DNA of 50,820 nt from Profundicola sp964553105 (GTDB lineage Bacteria; Bacteroidota; Bacteroidia; Flavobacteriales; Weeksellaceae), in NCBI GenBank assembly GCA_964553105.1, contig CAZKJO010000011.1, positions 1 through 50,820 on the forward strand. The letters run 5' to 3'. The translations under genes and the position numbers were made by a program. Shown here piece after piece: positions 24,591 to 31,817 of the stretch; the stretch's first letter is position 1, and the number at the start of each line of letters is the position of its first letter. The notes under the pieces are model-generated. The model saw only the letters and a list, made by a program, of their open reading frames with translations. It was not told the DNA's origin and did no database searches.

Positions 24591-26504
24591 GTGCGAATTT
24601 TAATTTCATATCTCTTTCTTTTAATTTCGTTTTGCGCTTATAGTCAAGAAAACGATAGAGAAGATTTTGATATTAAATGGCACGTTGAACAAAAAACGGA
24701 CGACTTTAACACTGTCTTTGCACCTCTATATTATGAAAAAGATACGCTGAGGTTTCAAGAGTTATTGCAATTATCTAAAAGTAATAATTATGCCATTGGC
24801 GAGATTATCGCCTTAAACTTATTAGGTACCTATTATAGAGATCAAGCGCAATATTATAAATCTGTTGAATTACACAATGAAGCGCTTAATTTAGCAAAAG
24901 ATAAAAATCTAACAGACGGAGTACTTTACTCCAACAATATGTTGGGGGTTGTTTATAGACGAATGGATGATGTTCAAAAGGGCTTGAAATATCATTTTAA
25001 AGCTTTAGAAATTGCTGAACAACTTGAGGAAAAAAATGACTTCAGCATTCGTAACACTGCCATTGCCGTAAATGGAATCGGAAACTCTTATTTGATACTT
25101 CAAGAATATGAGAGTGCCAAGAATCAATTTAAAAGATCATTTGAAATTGAAAAGTCTATTAATAACCACTTAGGCTTAGCTATTAATTATCAAAACATTG
25201 GCTACTCTTTTGAGAAATTAAACCAGCTAGACAGCGCACAGCTTAATTACTTTCAATCGCTAAAAGAAAATAGTTTTATTAATAATGATATTGGAAAAAT
25301 GATATGCTATAATAGCATTGGTCGTGTTTTTCTACTTAAAGAAAATTACAAAGAAGCCCTTGATTTCTTAGATCGCGCTGAAGTCATTGCCGAAGAGACT
25401 GGTGATAGTTTTTATACGGCTACCATTTATTACCTAAAAGGATTAACATTATTAAACCTTGACCGTAAAAAAGATTCCAAAAGTTACTTGAGCAAAAGTG
25501 TTGAACTCAGTACAAAACATAATTTAAAATCAAACCTTTCTGAGACTTATAATGCATTTGCAACCTACTACGAACGTATTGGGGACTATCAAGAGGCTTT
25601 AAAATATGCAAGAAAAAGTAAGGAAGTTGAGGCTGATTACTTAAATGAAAATAATCTAAGAATTAAAAATAATCTTGAGATTTCTTACGAAACTGAGCTA
25701 AAAGCCAATCAAATTTTAAATCTTAAAAAGGAAAAAAGCCAGATAATAGAAGAAGCAAGTAAAAAGCAAAGGACTATTTTATTTTTAATTTTATTATTAG
25801 CTGTACTTGCTTTATTAGGGATGCTATTTTATCAAAGAGATAAATTAAGAAAGGAAAAACAACTACTAGAGTTAGAACAAAAGGTTCTCCGCGCTCAGAT
25901 GAATCCTCATTTCACCTTTAATGCGTTGAACTCAATTAAAACCTATATCATTTCACAGGATACTGAAAAAGCTGTAAAATACCTTAACAAATTTGCAAAA
26001 CTCATAAGAGGTGTATTGTATTCCAGTGAGAAAAAAGTCGTTTCCTTGGAGGAGGAGTTAGAAACTGTTGAATCCTATCTAAGTATAGAGCGACTACGTT
26101 TTAACGATCCTATCGAATATCAATTAAAGATTAATGATGTAGATCCCGCCAATATAGAAATACCTCCATTGCTTCTACAACCTTTTATAGAGAATGCATT
26201 ATGGCATGGACTCGCCCCAAAAAAAGGCGAAAAAATTATACGCTTAGAAATATTTAAGGAATCTAAAAACACTGTCTGCATCAATATCATCGATAATGGT
26301 GTCGGTCGACAAAACTCCAAGAGTTCTGATAAGGAGAAAGGTTATAAGTCTTTAGGTGTTGCTATTTCAAGAAAACGACTCAGCAATCATTTTAATATTA
26401 AGAATGACGACACCACTTTAATGTTTACTGACCTCAAAGATGAGAACAATAATGCCACTGGTACTAAGGTCACTATTTGCATCCCAATTCGCTCACATGA
26501 TTGA
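24591..26504 (+). CDS. LytS-type sensor histidine kinase with TPR sensor region
   Basis: The 637-aa protein starts at GTG with a cleavable signal (MRILISYLFLLISFCAYSQ). Residues about 60-360 are tandem TPR repeats, predicted periplasmic, followed by a coiled segment and one membrane helix (about 394-415). The kinase part is the LytS/YehU class (His_kinase): MNPHFTFNALNSI with H440, the N box QPFIENALWHGL, and a DNG box (IIDNGVGRQNSK). This class normally phosphorylates LytTR regulators. No regulator gene is adjacent; the nearest is the LytTR regulator at 31071, which has its own kinase. Cross-talk is an inference. Confidence 0.92.
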   Translation: MRILISYLFLLISFCAYSQENDREDFDIKWHVEQKTDDFNTVFAPLYYEKDTLRFQELLQLSKSNNYAIGEIIALNLLGTYYRDQAQYYKSVELHNEALNLAKDKNLTDGVLYSNNMLGVVYRRMDDVQKGLKYHFKALEIAEQLEEKNDFSIRNTAIAVNGIGNSYLILQEYESAKNQFKRSFEIEKSINNHLGLAINYQNIGYSFEKLNQLDSAQLNYFQSLKENSFINNDIGKMICYNSIGRVFLLKENYKEALDFLDRAEVIAEETGDSFYTATIYYLKGLTLLNLDRKKDSKSYLSKSVELSTKHNLKSNLSETYNAFATYYERIGDYQEALKYARKSKEVEADYLNENNLRIKNNLEISYETELKANQILNLKKEKSQIIEEASKKQRTILFLILLLAVLALLGMLFYQRDKLRKEKQLLELEQKVLRAQMNPHFTFNALNSIKTYIISQDTEKAVKYLNKFAKLIRGVLYSSEKKVVSLEEELETVESYLSIERLRFNDPIEYQLKINDVDPANIEIPPLLLQPFIENALWHGLAPKKGEKIIRLEIFKESKNTVCINIIDNGVGRQNSKSSDKEKGYKSLGVAISRKRLSNHFNIKNDDTTLMFTDLKDENNNATGTKVTICIPIRSHD

Positions 26505-26522
26505 GTTTTCGAGAGTAATTAT

Positions 26523-26735
26523 CTAGTCCTTTTCATTTATCAGCGAAACCTGTGGCTGAGCTAATAAGGAATCATTGATCTGTTTTTCAACAAAGACATT
26601 TGCCCTTTCAGTATCAACTTGATACTGATTATAATAATTAGTGAAATCATCTGTTTGTTTATCGCTTTCGAAAGCTGATGTGTTACAAGATGTGATAAAT
26701 AACAAGCAAATAAGAGTAAAAAGTAGAGTTTTCAT
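26523..26735 (-). CDS. Small lipoprotein under a LytTR-type operator
   Basis: The ATG at 26735 gives 70 aa with a clear SPII signal (MKTLLFTLICLLFITSC, lipid Cys 17); a longer in-frame start ten codons upstream would spoil the signal. The mature part is short and polar (about 54 aa) with no known domain. Its promoter region holds a pair of direct repeats (26840-26872) and a -7-like box (26802-26809), the same arrangement as the candidate small RNA at 26994. It is probably a target of the LytTR regulator at 31071; function unknown. Confidence 0.7.
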   Translation of the reverse strand: MKTLLFTLICLLFITSCNTSAFESDKQTDDFTNYYNQYQVDTERANVFVEKQINDSLLAQPQVSLINEKD

Positions 26736-26801
26736 AGCATAATTAGGCTTGGTTAGGTAGTACAATTAGTTTTTCACTATAAGTTAGAGTTTTATGTTAT
26801 G

Positions 26802-26809
26802 TAAATATC
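26802..26809 (-). promoter_or_regulatory. -7-like box of the 70-aa lipoprotein gene
   Basis: The minus strand reads GATATTTA. It starts exactly 30 nt downstream of the repeat pair at 26840-26872, the same spacing as GATATTTG at 27189-27196. The weak match to TAnnTTTG fits an activator-dependent promoter. Confidence 0.5.
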
Positions 26810-26839
26810 TGAATTCTGCTAATCAATTAGTAAAGAAAG

Positions 26840-26872
26840 TGTATAAACCGTCACAAAAAATGTATAAAGTGC
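26840..26872 (-). promoter_or_regulatory. LytTR-type operator A (direct repeat, 21-bp period)
   Basis: On the minus strand GCACTTTATACA (26872-26861) is followed by ACGGTTTATACA (26851-26840). The TTTATACA cores are 21 bp apart. It lies about 105 bp upstream of the lipoprotein start at 26735. Confidence 0.65.
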
Positions 26873-26993
26873 AAGATTTTAATGATTAACGGTATTTTAC
26901 AAAAGACTAGAGCTAAAGCTTTTGGGGATAGAATGAATTATTAACCGATAAAATAATCAAATTTAATTGCATCGGTATCATAAAAAGTTTCAT

Positions 26994-27018
26994 AAAAAAG
27001 TGTCGATTTCTCGACACT
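26994..27018 (-). terminator. Terminator with GAAA loop, end of the candidate small RNA
   Basis: On the minus strand AGTGTCGA and TCGACACT form a perfect 8-bp stem around a GAAA tetraloop, followed directly by a T tract (26999-26994). No annotated gene ends here, so it terminates a separate transcript. Confidence 0.72.
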
Positions 27019-27184
27019 CCAAAAAAATTAAATAATATAAAAAATACTTTTACGCAAATAATTGCCTTTATTATGAATGAGAGAACATTTAAATTCTTAA
27101 AACCTACCACGATAATTTGAGCAAACTGTTTTCACAAATTCAATATATTACCGTGGTAGATAATAGAGTAATTTGAATTTTCAT
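26994..27184 (-). ncRNA. Candidate LytTR-controlled small RNA of about 190 nt
   Basis: The stretch has a full transcription unit without a recognisable gene: operator B (27227-27259), a -7-like box GATATTTG (27189-27196) 30 nt further on, and a GNRA-loop terminator at 26994-27018. Inside, two 13-nt arms (27104-27116 and 27147-27159) form a long hairpin. The single mismatch of the plus strand becomes a G-U pair in minus-strand RNA, which argues for transcription in this direction. The longest ATG frame is 14 codons (from 27184, MKIQITLLSTTVIY), so a tiny peptide is an alternative. The exact 5' end is estimated from the -7 box. It matches no RNA family known to me. Confidence 0.5.
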
Positions 27185-27188
27185 AAAA

Positions 27189-27196
27189 CAAATATC
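27189..27196 (-). promoter_or_regulatory. -7-like box of the candidate small RNA
   Basis: The minus strand reads GATATTTG, seven of eight matches to TAnnTTTG, exactly 30 nt from the end of operator B. Confidence 0.5.
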
Positions 27197-27226
27197 AAAC
27201 AATATTTCATTACATAAGACGAAAAA

Positions 27227-27259
27227 TGTATAAAGTGCTAGAAATATTGTATAAACGGT
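27227..27259 (-). promoter_or_regulatory. LytTR-type operator B (direct repeat, 21-bp period)
   Basis: On the minus strand ACCGTTTATACA (27259-27248) is followed by GCACTTTATACA (27238-27227). The cores are again 21 bp apart. The half sites are the same two variants as in operators A and C. No minus-strand gene lies within 450 bp downstream, only the candidate small RNA. The rest of 27260-27423 before proC holds a distant inverted repeat TAAGTGC/GCACTTA (27274-27307) and nothing else I can name. Confidence 0.65.
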
Positions 27260-27423
27260 CAGAAATCTTTTATTAAGTGCAAATAATTTATTTGATATTA
27301 GCACTTATATCTATAGAATTTTTTAACTAATAACCTTTAAGAATTCCTAAATTGGGATAAAATATTAAACTTTAAAACCCTTGCATTATTGTTGCAATAA
27401 ATTGAACAAAAAACTAATCATTT

Positions 27424-28227
27424 ATGAAATTATTATTAATTGGCGCTGGAAATATGGGGCTAACCTATGCCGAGGGCATGTTGACATCGTCGCTACTGAA
27501 TGGAAATCCCATCCGCGTTCATGACAAATCTCCAGAAGTGAGGGATAAAATATTAAAGGATTGTAGATTTATTTTTGAAGAAGACTTACGAAAAGCTTTA
27601 CCCGAAGCTGATATTATTTTTTTGGCCGTTAAGCCTTATCACAAAGAAGATGTTTTTAATGAGATTAATGAAATAGTGAAACAAGGACAAATGTTTGTCT
27701 CACTTATGGCGGGGGTAAACATCAAAACCTTATCAAAGGGCCTCAATGCTAAAAAGATTGTTAGAACCATGCCTAATCTGCCGGCTCAAGTTGGAAAAGG
27801 AGTGACTTCTTTTACAGTTTCTAAACATGTTTCTAAATTAGAAGCAAAACTTGTGAAATCTCTATTAGATACTACAGGTATCTCTGTGAAAGTAAAAAAT
27901 GAAAAATTTATTGATGCTTCTACCGGAATTTCGGGAAGTGGTCCTGCTTATGTCTTCTATTTTATGGAATCTATGATGCAAGCTGCTCAAGATATGGGGT
28001 TTTCTGAAAAAGTATCTAAAGTATTAGTATCCCAAACCTTTGAAGGAGCTGTTGAGCTATTCAATCAAAGTGATTTATCACCAAAGAAATGGATGGATCG
28101 TGTAGCTTCTAAAGGGGGAACAACGAGGGCGGCTCTTGATTCGATGGAAGACAATAATATTCGAGAATTAATTCACGATGCAGCTTATGCAGCATTTGAT
28201 CGAGCTGTAGAGCTTGGCAGAGAATAA
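27424..28227 (+). CDS. proC: Pyrroline-5-carboxylate reductase
   Basis: The 267-aa enzyme reduces pyrroline-5-carboxylate to proline with NAD(P)H, the last step of proline synthesis. The N-terminal Rossmann motif is LLIGAGNMG (residues 4-12). The family signature is near the C-terminus (STGISGSGPAYVFYF, and the block from SKGGTTRAALDSM). Length matches the family. It stands alone, facing the OmpA operon; the hairpin at 28264-28290 serves the opposite strand only. Confidence 0.95.
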   Translation: MKLLLIGAGNMGLTYAEGMLTSSLLNGNPIRVHDKSPEVRDKILKDCRFIFEEDLRKALPEADIIFLAVKPYHKEDVFNEINEIVKQGQMFVSLMAGVNIKTLSKGLNAKKIVRTMPNLPAQVGKGVTSFTVSKHVSKLEAKLVKSLLDTTGISVKVKNEKFIDASTGISGSGPAYVFYFMESMMQAAQDMGFSEKVSKVLVSQTFEGAVELFNQSDLSPKKWMDRVASKGGTTRAALDSMEDNNIRELIHDAAYAAFDRAVELGRE

Positions 28228-28254
28228 TATATTGCAAAGAAAAAAATATTATAA

Positions 28255-28290
28255 AATAAAAAAAAGGCTTTTAGTCCTACTAAAAGCCTT
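28255..28290 (-). terminator. Terminator of the OmpA operon
   Basis: AAGGCTTTTAGT (28264-28275) and ACTAAAAGCCTT (28279-28290) form a perfect 12-bp stem with a 3-nt loop. On the minus strand it is followed by a T tract; on the plus strand no T tract follows. Confidence 0.82.
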
Positions 28291-28330
28291 GATTGGTGAA
28301 TAATTTATCTTTTTCATTGAGTAATTTTAA

Positions 28331-28948
28331 TCAATTTAGACTAGAAATATTTAGTTTATCGATATATGCATATAATTCATCTGTTGTCATATTTTTTCCT
28401 TTTGCGTTTACCACATATCGATCATCAACCGTAATTCTAATGGCTGAATCATTCTTTTCTTTATAATAGGTTTCGACGGATTTTGTCCCGTTTCGGTCTA
28501 CAATCTCTTGCTTCTCAGTATCCGATTCTGATTCAAAATTACCATATAAAGCTCCAAGCATTCCTTGTGAGGCGTAGATAGCTGCTCCAGTTTCACCAGC
28601 ACCATCCATGATAGAAATCTCTAGTTCGCTTTCATCATTTTGAAACGATAAAATTCCTGTAGAGCCCATGGCTGTATTAAACTTATAAGATTTTCTTTCT
28701 AGGTCCCCTAAATTTTCTGGCATCCAATTTTTAAAATCATCGCTCGTAATTGGAGTCAAGTCTTTAAGTGACTCCATTCGGGTTTCGATGTCCTTTGCAT
28801 TCTTTTCAATATTCGAAACATTCCCTACCATTGTAGAGGCTGTATTTACTTTACTTTTCACGTCTTTTATTTTATCCATGGTCTCACTCTCACAAGAATA
28901 TGTGAATAATAAAACCGAGGCAAATAGACTTAAATATATATTTTTCAT
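28331..28948 (-). CDS. Lipoprotein of unknown function, last gene of the OmpA operon
   Basis: The ATG at 28948 gives 205 aa with an SPII signal (MKNIYLSLFASVLLFTYSC, lipid Cys 19). The mature part starts with a helical, heptad-like segment rich in Lys and Asp (about 20-70), then a mixed domain with several Gly-rich turns (GSTGILSF, GAGETGAAIYASQG). No known family is recognised. It follows the DUF4870-like gene by 25 nt, and a strong terminator ends the operon after it. Control by the LytTR-type operator at 30761 is inferred for the whole operon. Confidence 0.75.
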   Translation of the reverse strand: MKNIYLSLFASVLLFTYSCESETMDKIKDVKSKVNTASTMVGNVSNIEKNAKDIETRMESLKDLTPITSDDFKNWMPENLGDLERKSYKFNTAMGSTGILSFQNDESELEISIMDGAGETGAAIYASQGMLGALYGNFESESDTEKQEIVDRNGTKSVETYYKEKNDSAIRITVDDRYVVNAKGKNMTTDELYAYIDKLNISSLN

Positions 28949-28973
28949 TGTTATCATTTTTAAATTAATTCTT

Positions 28974-29303
28974 TTAAATACCCTTTAACCATTCGTTATA
29001 TTTTTCTCCTAGGAGAGGAACAGGCTGCATTTTTCCATTGATGGCATTCATGAGTCCCATTATCCAAAGGTAAATCACGAATAGTGATCCTAGAATAGAT
29101 ATCACCCATCCTAAAATCGGAATCATTCCAATCACCATGAGTGCTAAACTAGTTAAGCCAATTCCCAAAGACTGCCGAATATGATATGTGGTTAGCTCAT
29201 CTTTATCCTTATTAGAAATAAAGGCAATAATAAGCCCTATAATAGTTAGGTAGGCAATGATATGCATTGAACTATTGGTTTTTGTAGTTGTTTGTGTTTC
29301 CAT
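28974..29303 (-). CDS. DUF4870/Tic20-like small membrane protein
   Basis: The 109-aa protein has three hydrophobic helices (about 13-29, 46-64 and 66-86) after a Thr-rich N-terminus. The loop between the first two holds DELTTYHIRQSLGIGL and the end holds PLLGEKYNEWLKGI, both typical of the Bacteroidota proteins often named import component protein. These resemble Tic20/DUF4870 proteins; no transport activity is established. It lies 12 nt after the OmpA gene in the same operon. Confidence 0.8.
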   Translation of the reverse strand: METQTTTKTNSSMHIIAYLTIIGLIIAFISNKDKDELTTYHIRQSLGIGLTSLALMVIGMIPILGWVISILGSLFVIYLWIMGLMNAINGKMQPVPLLGEKYNEWLKGI

Positions 29304-29315
29304 TTTGTTTAGTTT

Positions 29316-30605
29316 TTATTGTTTTTTAAATTCTACTCTTCTATTCTTTGCTTTTCCTATAGAAGTTGAATTACTGGCTATAGGTTCAGACTCTCCTTTT
29401 CCTACCACATTTATCCTGTCAGCTTCAATATCGAATTGTGTAATTAAATATCTTTTTACCGCACTAGCCCTATCAAGAGATAATTTCTGATTTGCTTTGG
29501 CATCACCATCACTATCCGTATGACCGATAATAGTTAGTCTCCAAGGTTCGGAAGAGTTTTGCATAAGTTTCCCTACTTCGTTTAAGATCGAGTTAGAGGA
29601 AGATTCTAAATCTGCTGAACCACTGGAGAACAATATATCGCTCGAAGAAAAACTTCCTTTCTCCATTAGCTCTTTTTGTATACTACTTCTTCTATCCGTA
29701 TCTCCGGCGGCAATCACTACATTAGAGAAATAGAAATAGTTATAATTAGAATCTCCATCGCCATGCGTTGCCGCATTAATAATTAAATTATTAGAATATT
29801 CTGGCTTGAATACTTTTGGCATATCAGAAACCTTGGTTCCGTCTACATAAACACGCACGCGCTCATTGTTATTAACCTGAACTGCCACATGGACTTTTTT
29901 ATCAAATGGATACTCATAACCTGTATTCATCCAGCCTGTAGAGCTATTCCCAACTTGAAAAGTGGGTTGCTGTCTATGGCTATAGAACATCACACCAAAG
30001 CCGTCAGTTGAAGGCATAGAATGATGGAAACCACGTTTATTTTCACTAAAACCAAGCCCCGCAATAACGTAGCGCACATCGCTTGGTAGAATTATATCCA
30101 TTTCTAAGGTGTAGTTTTCAGGCATGGGTTGAGGTAATTCTAAGTTAATTACACTTTTAGCCGGAACTTTTAACCATTTCCCCGAAATACCTGATAATTT
30201 TTTAACATCTCCACCAAGATTGGTATCCCACTTGGCTGGGAAATCGCCAATAGCATCTTTTGAAAAATCATCTTGAAAGATAATATGCCCACCACGAACA
30301 AATCCAACTTCATTTGCCCCCACTTCTTTTAAGGAAGTGTCCTCTAAACTTCCGCCTGTTTGTTGTGGTTTTTCGGAACTTTGTTGACTGTTTGTTTCCG
30401 CTTTATTTTGTTTAGATTTATTTTTTCCTAAAACAGTATCTATCGCATCGTCTGTAGTTGCAGAAGCCTCTCTCTGAGTCCTATTTTCTAGTGTACGCTC
30501 TACACCACGTTCGGCTGCTTTTTTAACTTTCTTCCAAATTTGCGCATCCATTGGTAACGAAATTGCAAAACAGAAGGCTAAGGTTATTATAATTTTAAGT
30601 TTCAT
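29316..30605 (-). CDS. OmpA-family protein with a central LamG-like domain
   Basis: Starting at the ATG at 30605 the protein has 429 aa and a signal peptide (MKLKIIITLAFCFAISLPMDAQ). A charged, Gln/Lys-rich linker follows. A central beta-rich region of about 170 residues resembles a concanavalin/LamG-type domain (FQDDFSKDAIGDFPAKWD, then HVAVQVNNNERVRVYVDGTKV). The C-terminal OmpA domain has the peptidoglycan-binding pattern IIGHTDSDGDAKANQKLSLDRA and NRRVEF. It should sit in the periplasm or outer membrane, bound to the cell wall. It is the first gene of a three-gene operon with operator D about 160-190 bp upstream. Confidence 0.85.
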   Translation of the reverse strand: MKLKIIITLAFCFAISLPMDAQIWKKVKKAAERGVERTLENRTQREASATTDDAIDTVLGKNKSKQNKAETNSQQSSEKPQQTGGSLEDTSLKEVGANEVGFVRGGHIIFQDDFSKDAIGDFPAKWDTNLGGDVKKLSGISGKWLKVPAKSVINLELPQPMPENYTLEMDIILPSDVRYVIAGLGFSENKRGFHHSMPSTDGFGVMFYSHRQQPTFQVGNSSTGWMNTGYEYPFDKKVHVAVQVNNNERVRVYVDGTKVSDMPKVFKPEYSNNLIINAATHGDGDSNYNYFYFSNVVIAAGDTDRRSSIQKELMEKGSFSSSDILFSSGSADLESSSNSILNEVGKLMQNSSEPWRLTIIGHTDSDGDAKANQKLSLDRASAVKRYLITQFDIEADRINVVGKGESEPIASNSTSIGKAKNRRVEFKKQ

Positions 30606-30760
30606 TTTGTAAGTTTTTAATAAGAACATAGGCCCAAGATTTAGGTTGGTTAGTTAGCCGATAATCGTTTAATCATAGTTTTCTTGGGCAATGCTCATTG
30701 ATTTAATTGATCTTATTCCTTACGAAATTGAGGAAAAATAGTGCTTTATAGATCAAAAAT

Positions 30761-30794
30761 TGTATGAAATGCATGATTTATTGTATGAAATGCA
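30761..30794 (-). promoter_or_regulatory. LytTR-type operator D (direct repeat, 21-bp period)
   Basis: TGTATGAAATGCA occurs twice on the plus strand (30761-30773 and 30782-30794), 21 bp apart; on the minus strand this reads TGCATTTCATACA twice, close to GCACTTTATACA of operators A and B. It lies upstream of the OmpA operon. A weak -7-like CAATTTCG sits at the same 30-nt spacing on the minus strand (30730-30723). The remainder of 30606-30966 shows only A/T-rich sequence and a short palindrome near 30932-30948. Confidence 0.62.
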
Positions 30795-30966
30795 CGAAAT
30801 AGATGATTATCTGTTATTGATAAATTTTATATTTAAACTAAAATCAACCTCATCTATCATTTTAGTAGATTGAAATTTAATTTTAAATCAAATAATTGAT
30901 TAGATTTAAAGCTGAGAAAACCACTTTTAAATTTCCAAAATGGAAAGTTTTCGAATGCTAAGTTGA

Positions 30967-30999
30967 ACCGTTTATACACTAAATACTACCGTTTATAAT
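30967..30999 (+). promoter_or_regulatory. LytTR-type operator C upstream of the response regulator
   Basis: ACCGTTTATACA (30967-30978) and ACCGTTTATAAT (30988-30999) are direct repeats with a 21-bp period, on the plus strand. They lie 72 bp upstream of the regulator ATG at 31071, which suggests autoregulation. A further half-site-like GGATTTCATACC follows at 31000. A weak -7-like AACACTTG is at 31029-31036. Confidence 0.65.
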
Positions 31000-31070
31000 G
31001 GATTTCATACCATTCACACAATTTAATGAACACTTGGTTTATTTTTTAATACATTTAATTAAAATTGAAA

Positions 31071-31814
31071 ATGCGCTGTATAATAATAGATGACGAAGTA
31101 AATGCAATTAAAGCATTACGTTGGGAGATAGAAAATTATTTGCCAGAATTAACTATAGTATCAACTTTTAATTCTGCTCTTGACGCTATAGAATATTTAA
31201 AATCTCATCCTTCTCCAGATTTAGTTTTCTTGGATATAGAAATGCCGGAAATGAATGGATTCGATTTCATTAATAATGTTTCGGATAGACAGTTTGAGAT
31301 TATTTTCACCACTGCCTATAGTGAGTTTGCATTAGAAGCAATTAAAAAGGAAGCTGTTGACTATTTATTAAAACCTATAGATTCTGAAGATCTTATTAAA
31401 GCGATTGAAAAACTTAAAAAAAGAATAGGTCTGAACCAAAATGCAAATATGACGACAAAGGCTTTAAAAACCATTAAGGCATATAATTCAAATGAATCTG
31501 ATAAGGTGAAGATAAGATTTGATGGAAAAATCAATTTTTTGAAACCTGATGAGATTGTGTATTTAATGAGTGATGGGAATTATTCTAAACTTTATCTACA
31601 AGACGGTAAAGAGATTCTTCTAACATTTAAGCTTAAGGAAATGCAGCAAGAATTACCAGAAAAATATTTCTTTAGAGTACACAAGTCATATATAATAAAT
31701 GTCCAAAAAATTAGCTCATTTTATAAGAATGAGAACTTTATTGTTTTAAACCAAAAGATAAACATTCCTTTGGCTAGAAGCAGAAAGGCAGAGTTTATAA
31801 GTAAATATTTATAA
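31071..31814 (+). CDS. LytTR-family response regulator
   Basis: The ATG at 31071 gives 247 aa (MRCIIIDDE); a TTG two codons earlier is less likely. The receiver domain (1-120) has the acidic pair D7-D8, the phosphorylation site D55 in VFLDIEMP, the Thr in FTTAYSE, and Lys in YLLKPID. The C-terminal LytTR DNA-binding domain (about 145-247) has IVYLMSDGNYSKLYL and FFRVHKSYIINV. LytTR domains bind direct repeats on one face of the DNA, typically at a 21-bp period, as in the four operators found nearby. The kinase gene follows 3 nt after the stop codon. Confidence 0.93.
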   Translation: MRCIIIDDEVNAIKALRWEIENYLPELTIVSTFNSALDAIEYLKSHPSPDLVFLDIEMPEMNGFDFINNVSDRQFEIIFTTAYSEFALEAIKKEAVDYLLKPIDSEDLIKAIEKLKKRIGLNQNANMTTKALKTIKAYNSNESDKVKIRFDGKINFLKPDEIVYLMSDGNYSKLYLQDGKEILLTFKLKEMQQELPEKYFFRVHKSYIINVQKISSFYKNENFIVLNQKINIPLARSRKAEFISKYL

Positions 31815-31817
31815 GAA

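Noticed and set aside
26913..27110. Open frame of 65 codons on the minus strand across the small RNA region
   Set aside because: It starts with GTG within the hairpin arm, runs straight through the terminator stem and T tract, and has the Phe/Ile-rich composition of translated A/T-rich noncoding DNA.
27274..27307. Inverted repeat TAAGTGC/GCACTTA considered as another LytTR site
   Set aside because: The units are inverted, not direct, and lack the ATACA end and the 21-bp spacing.
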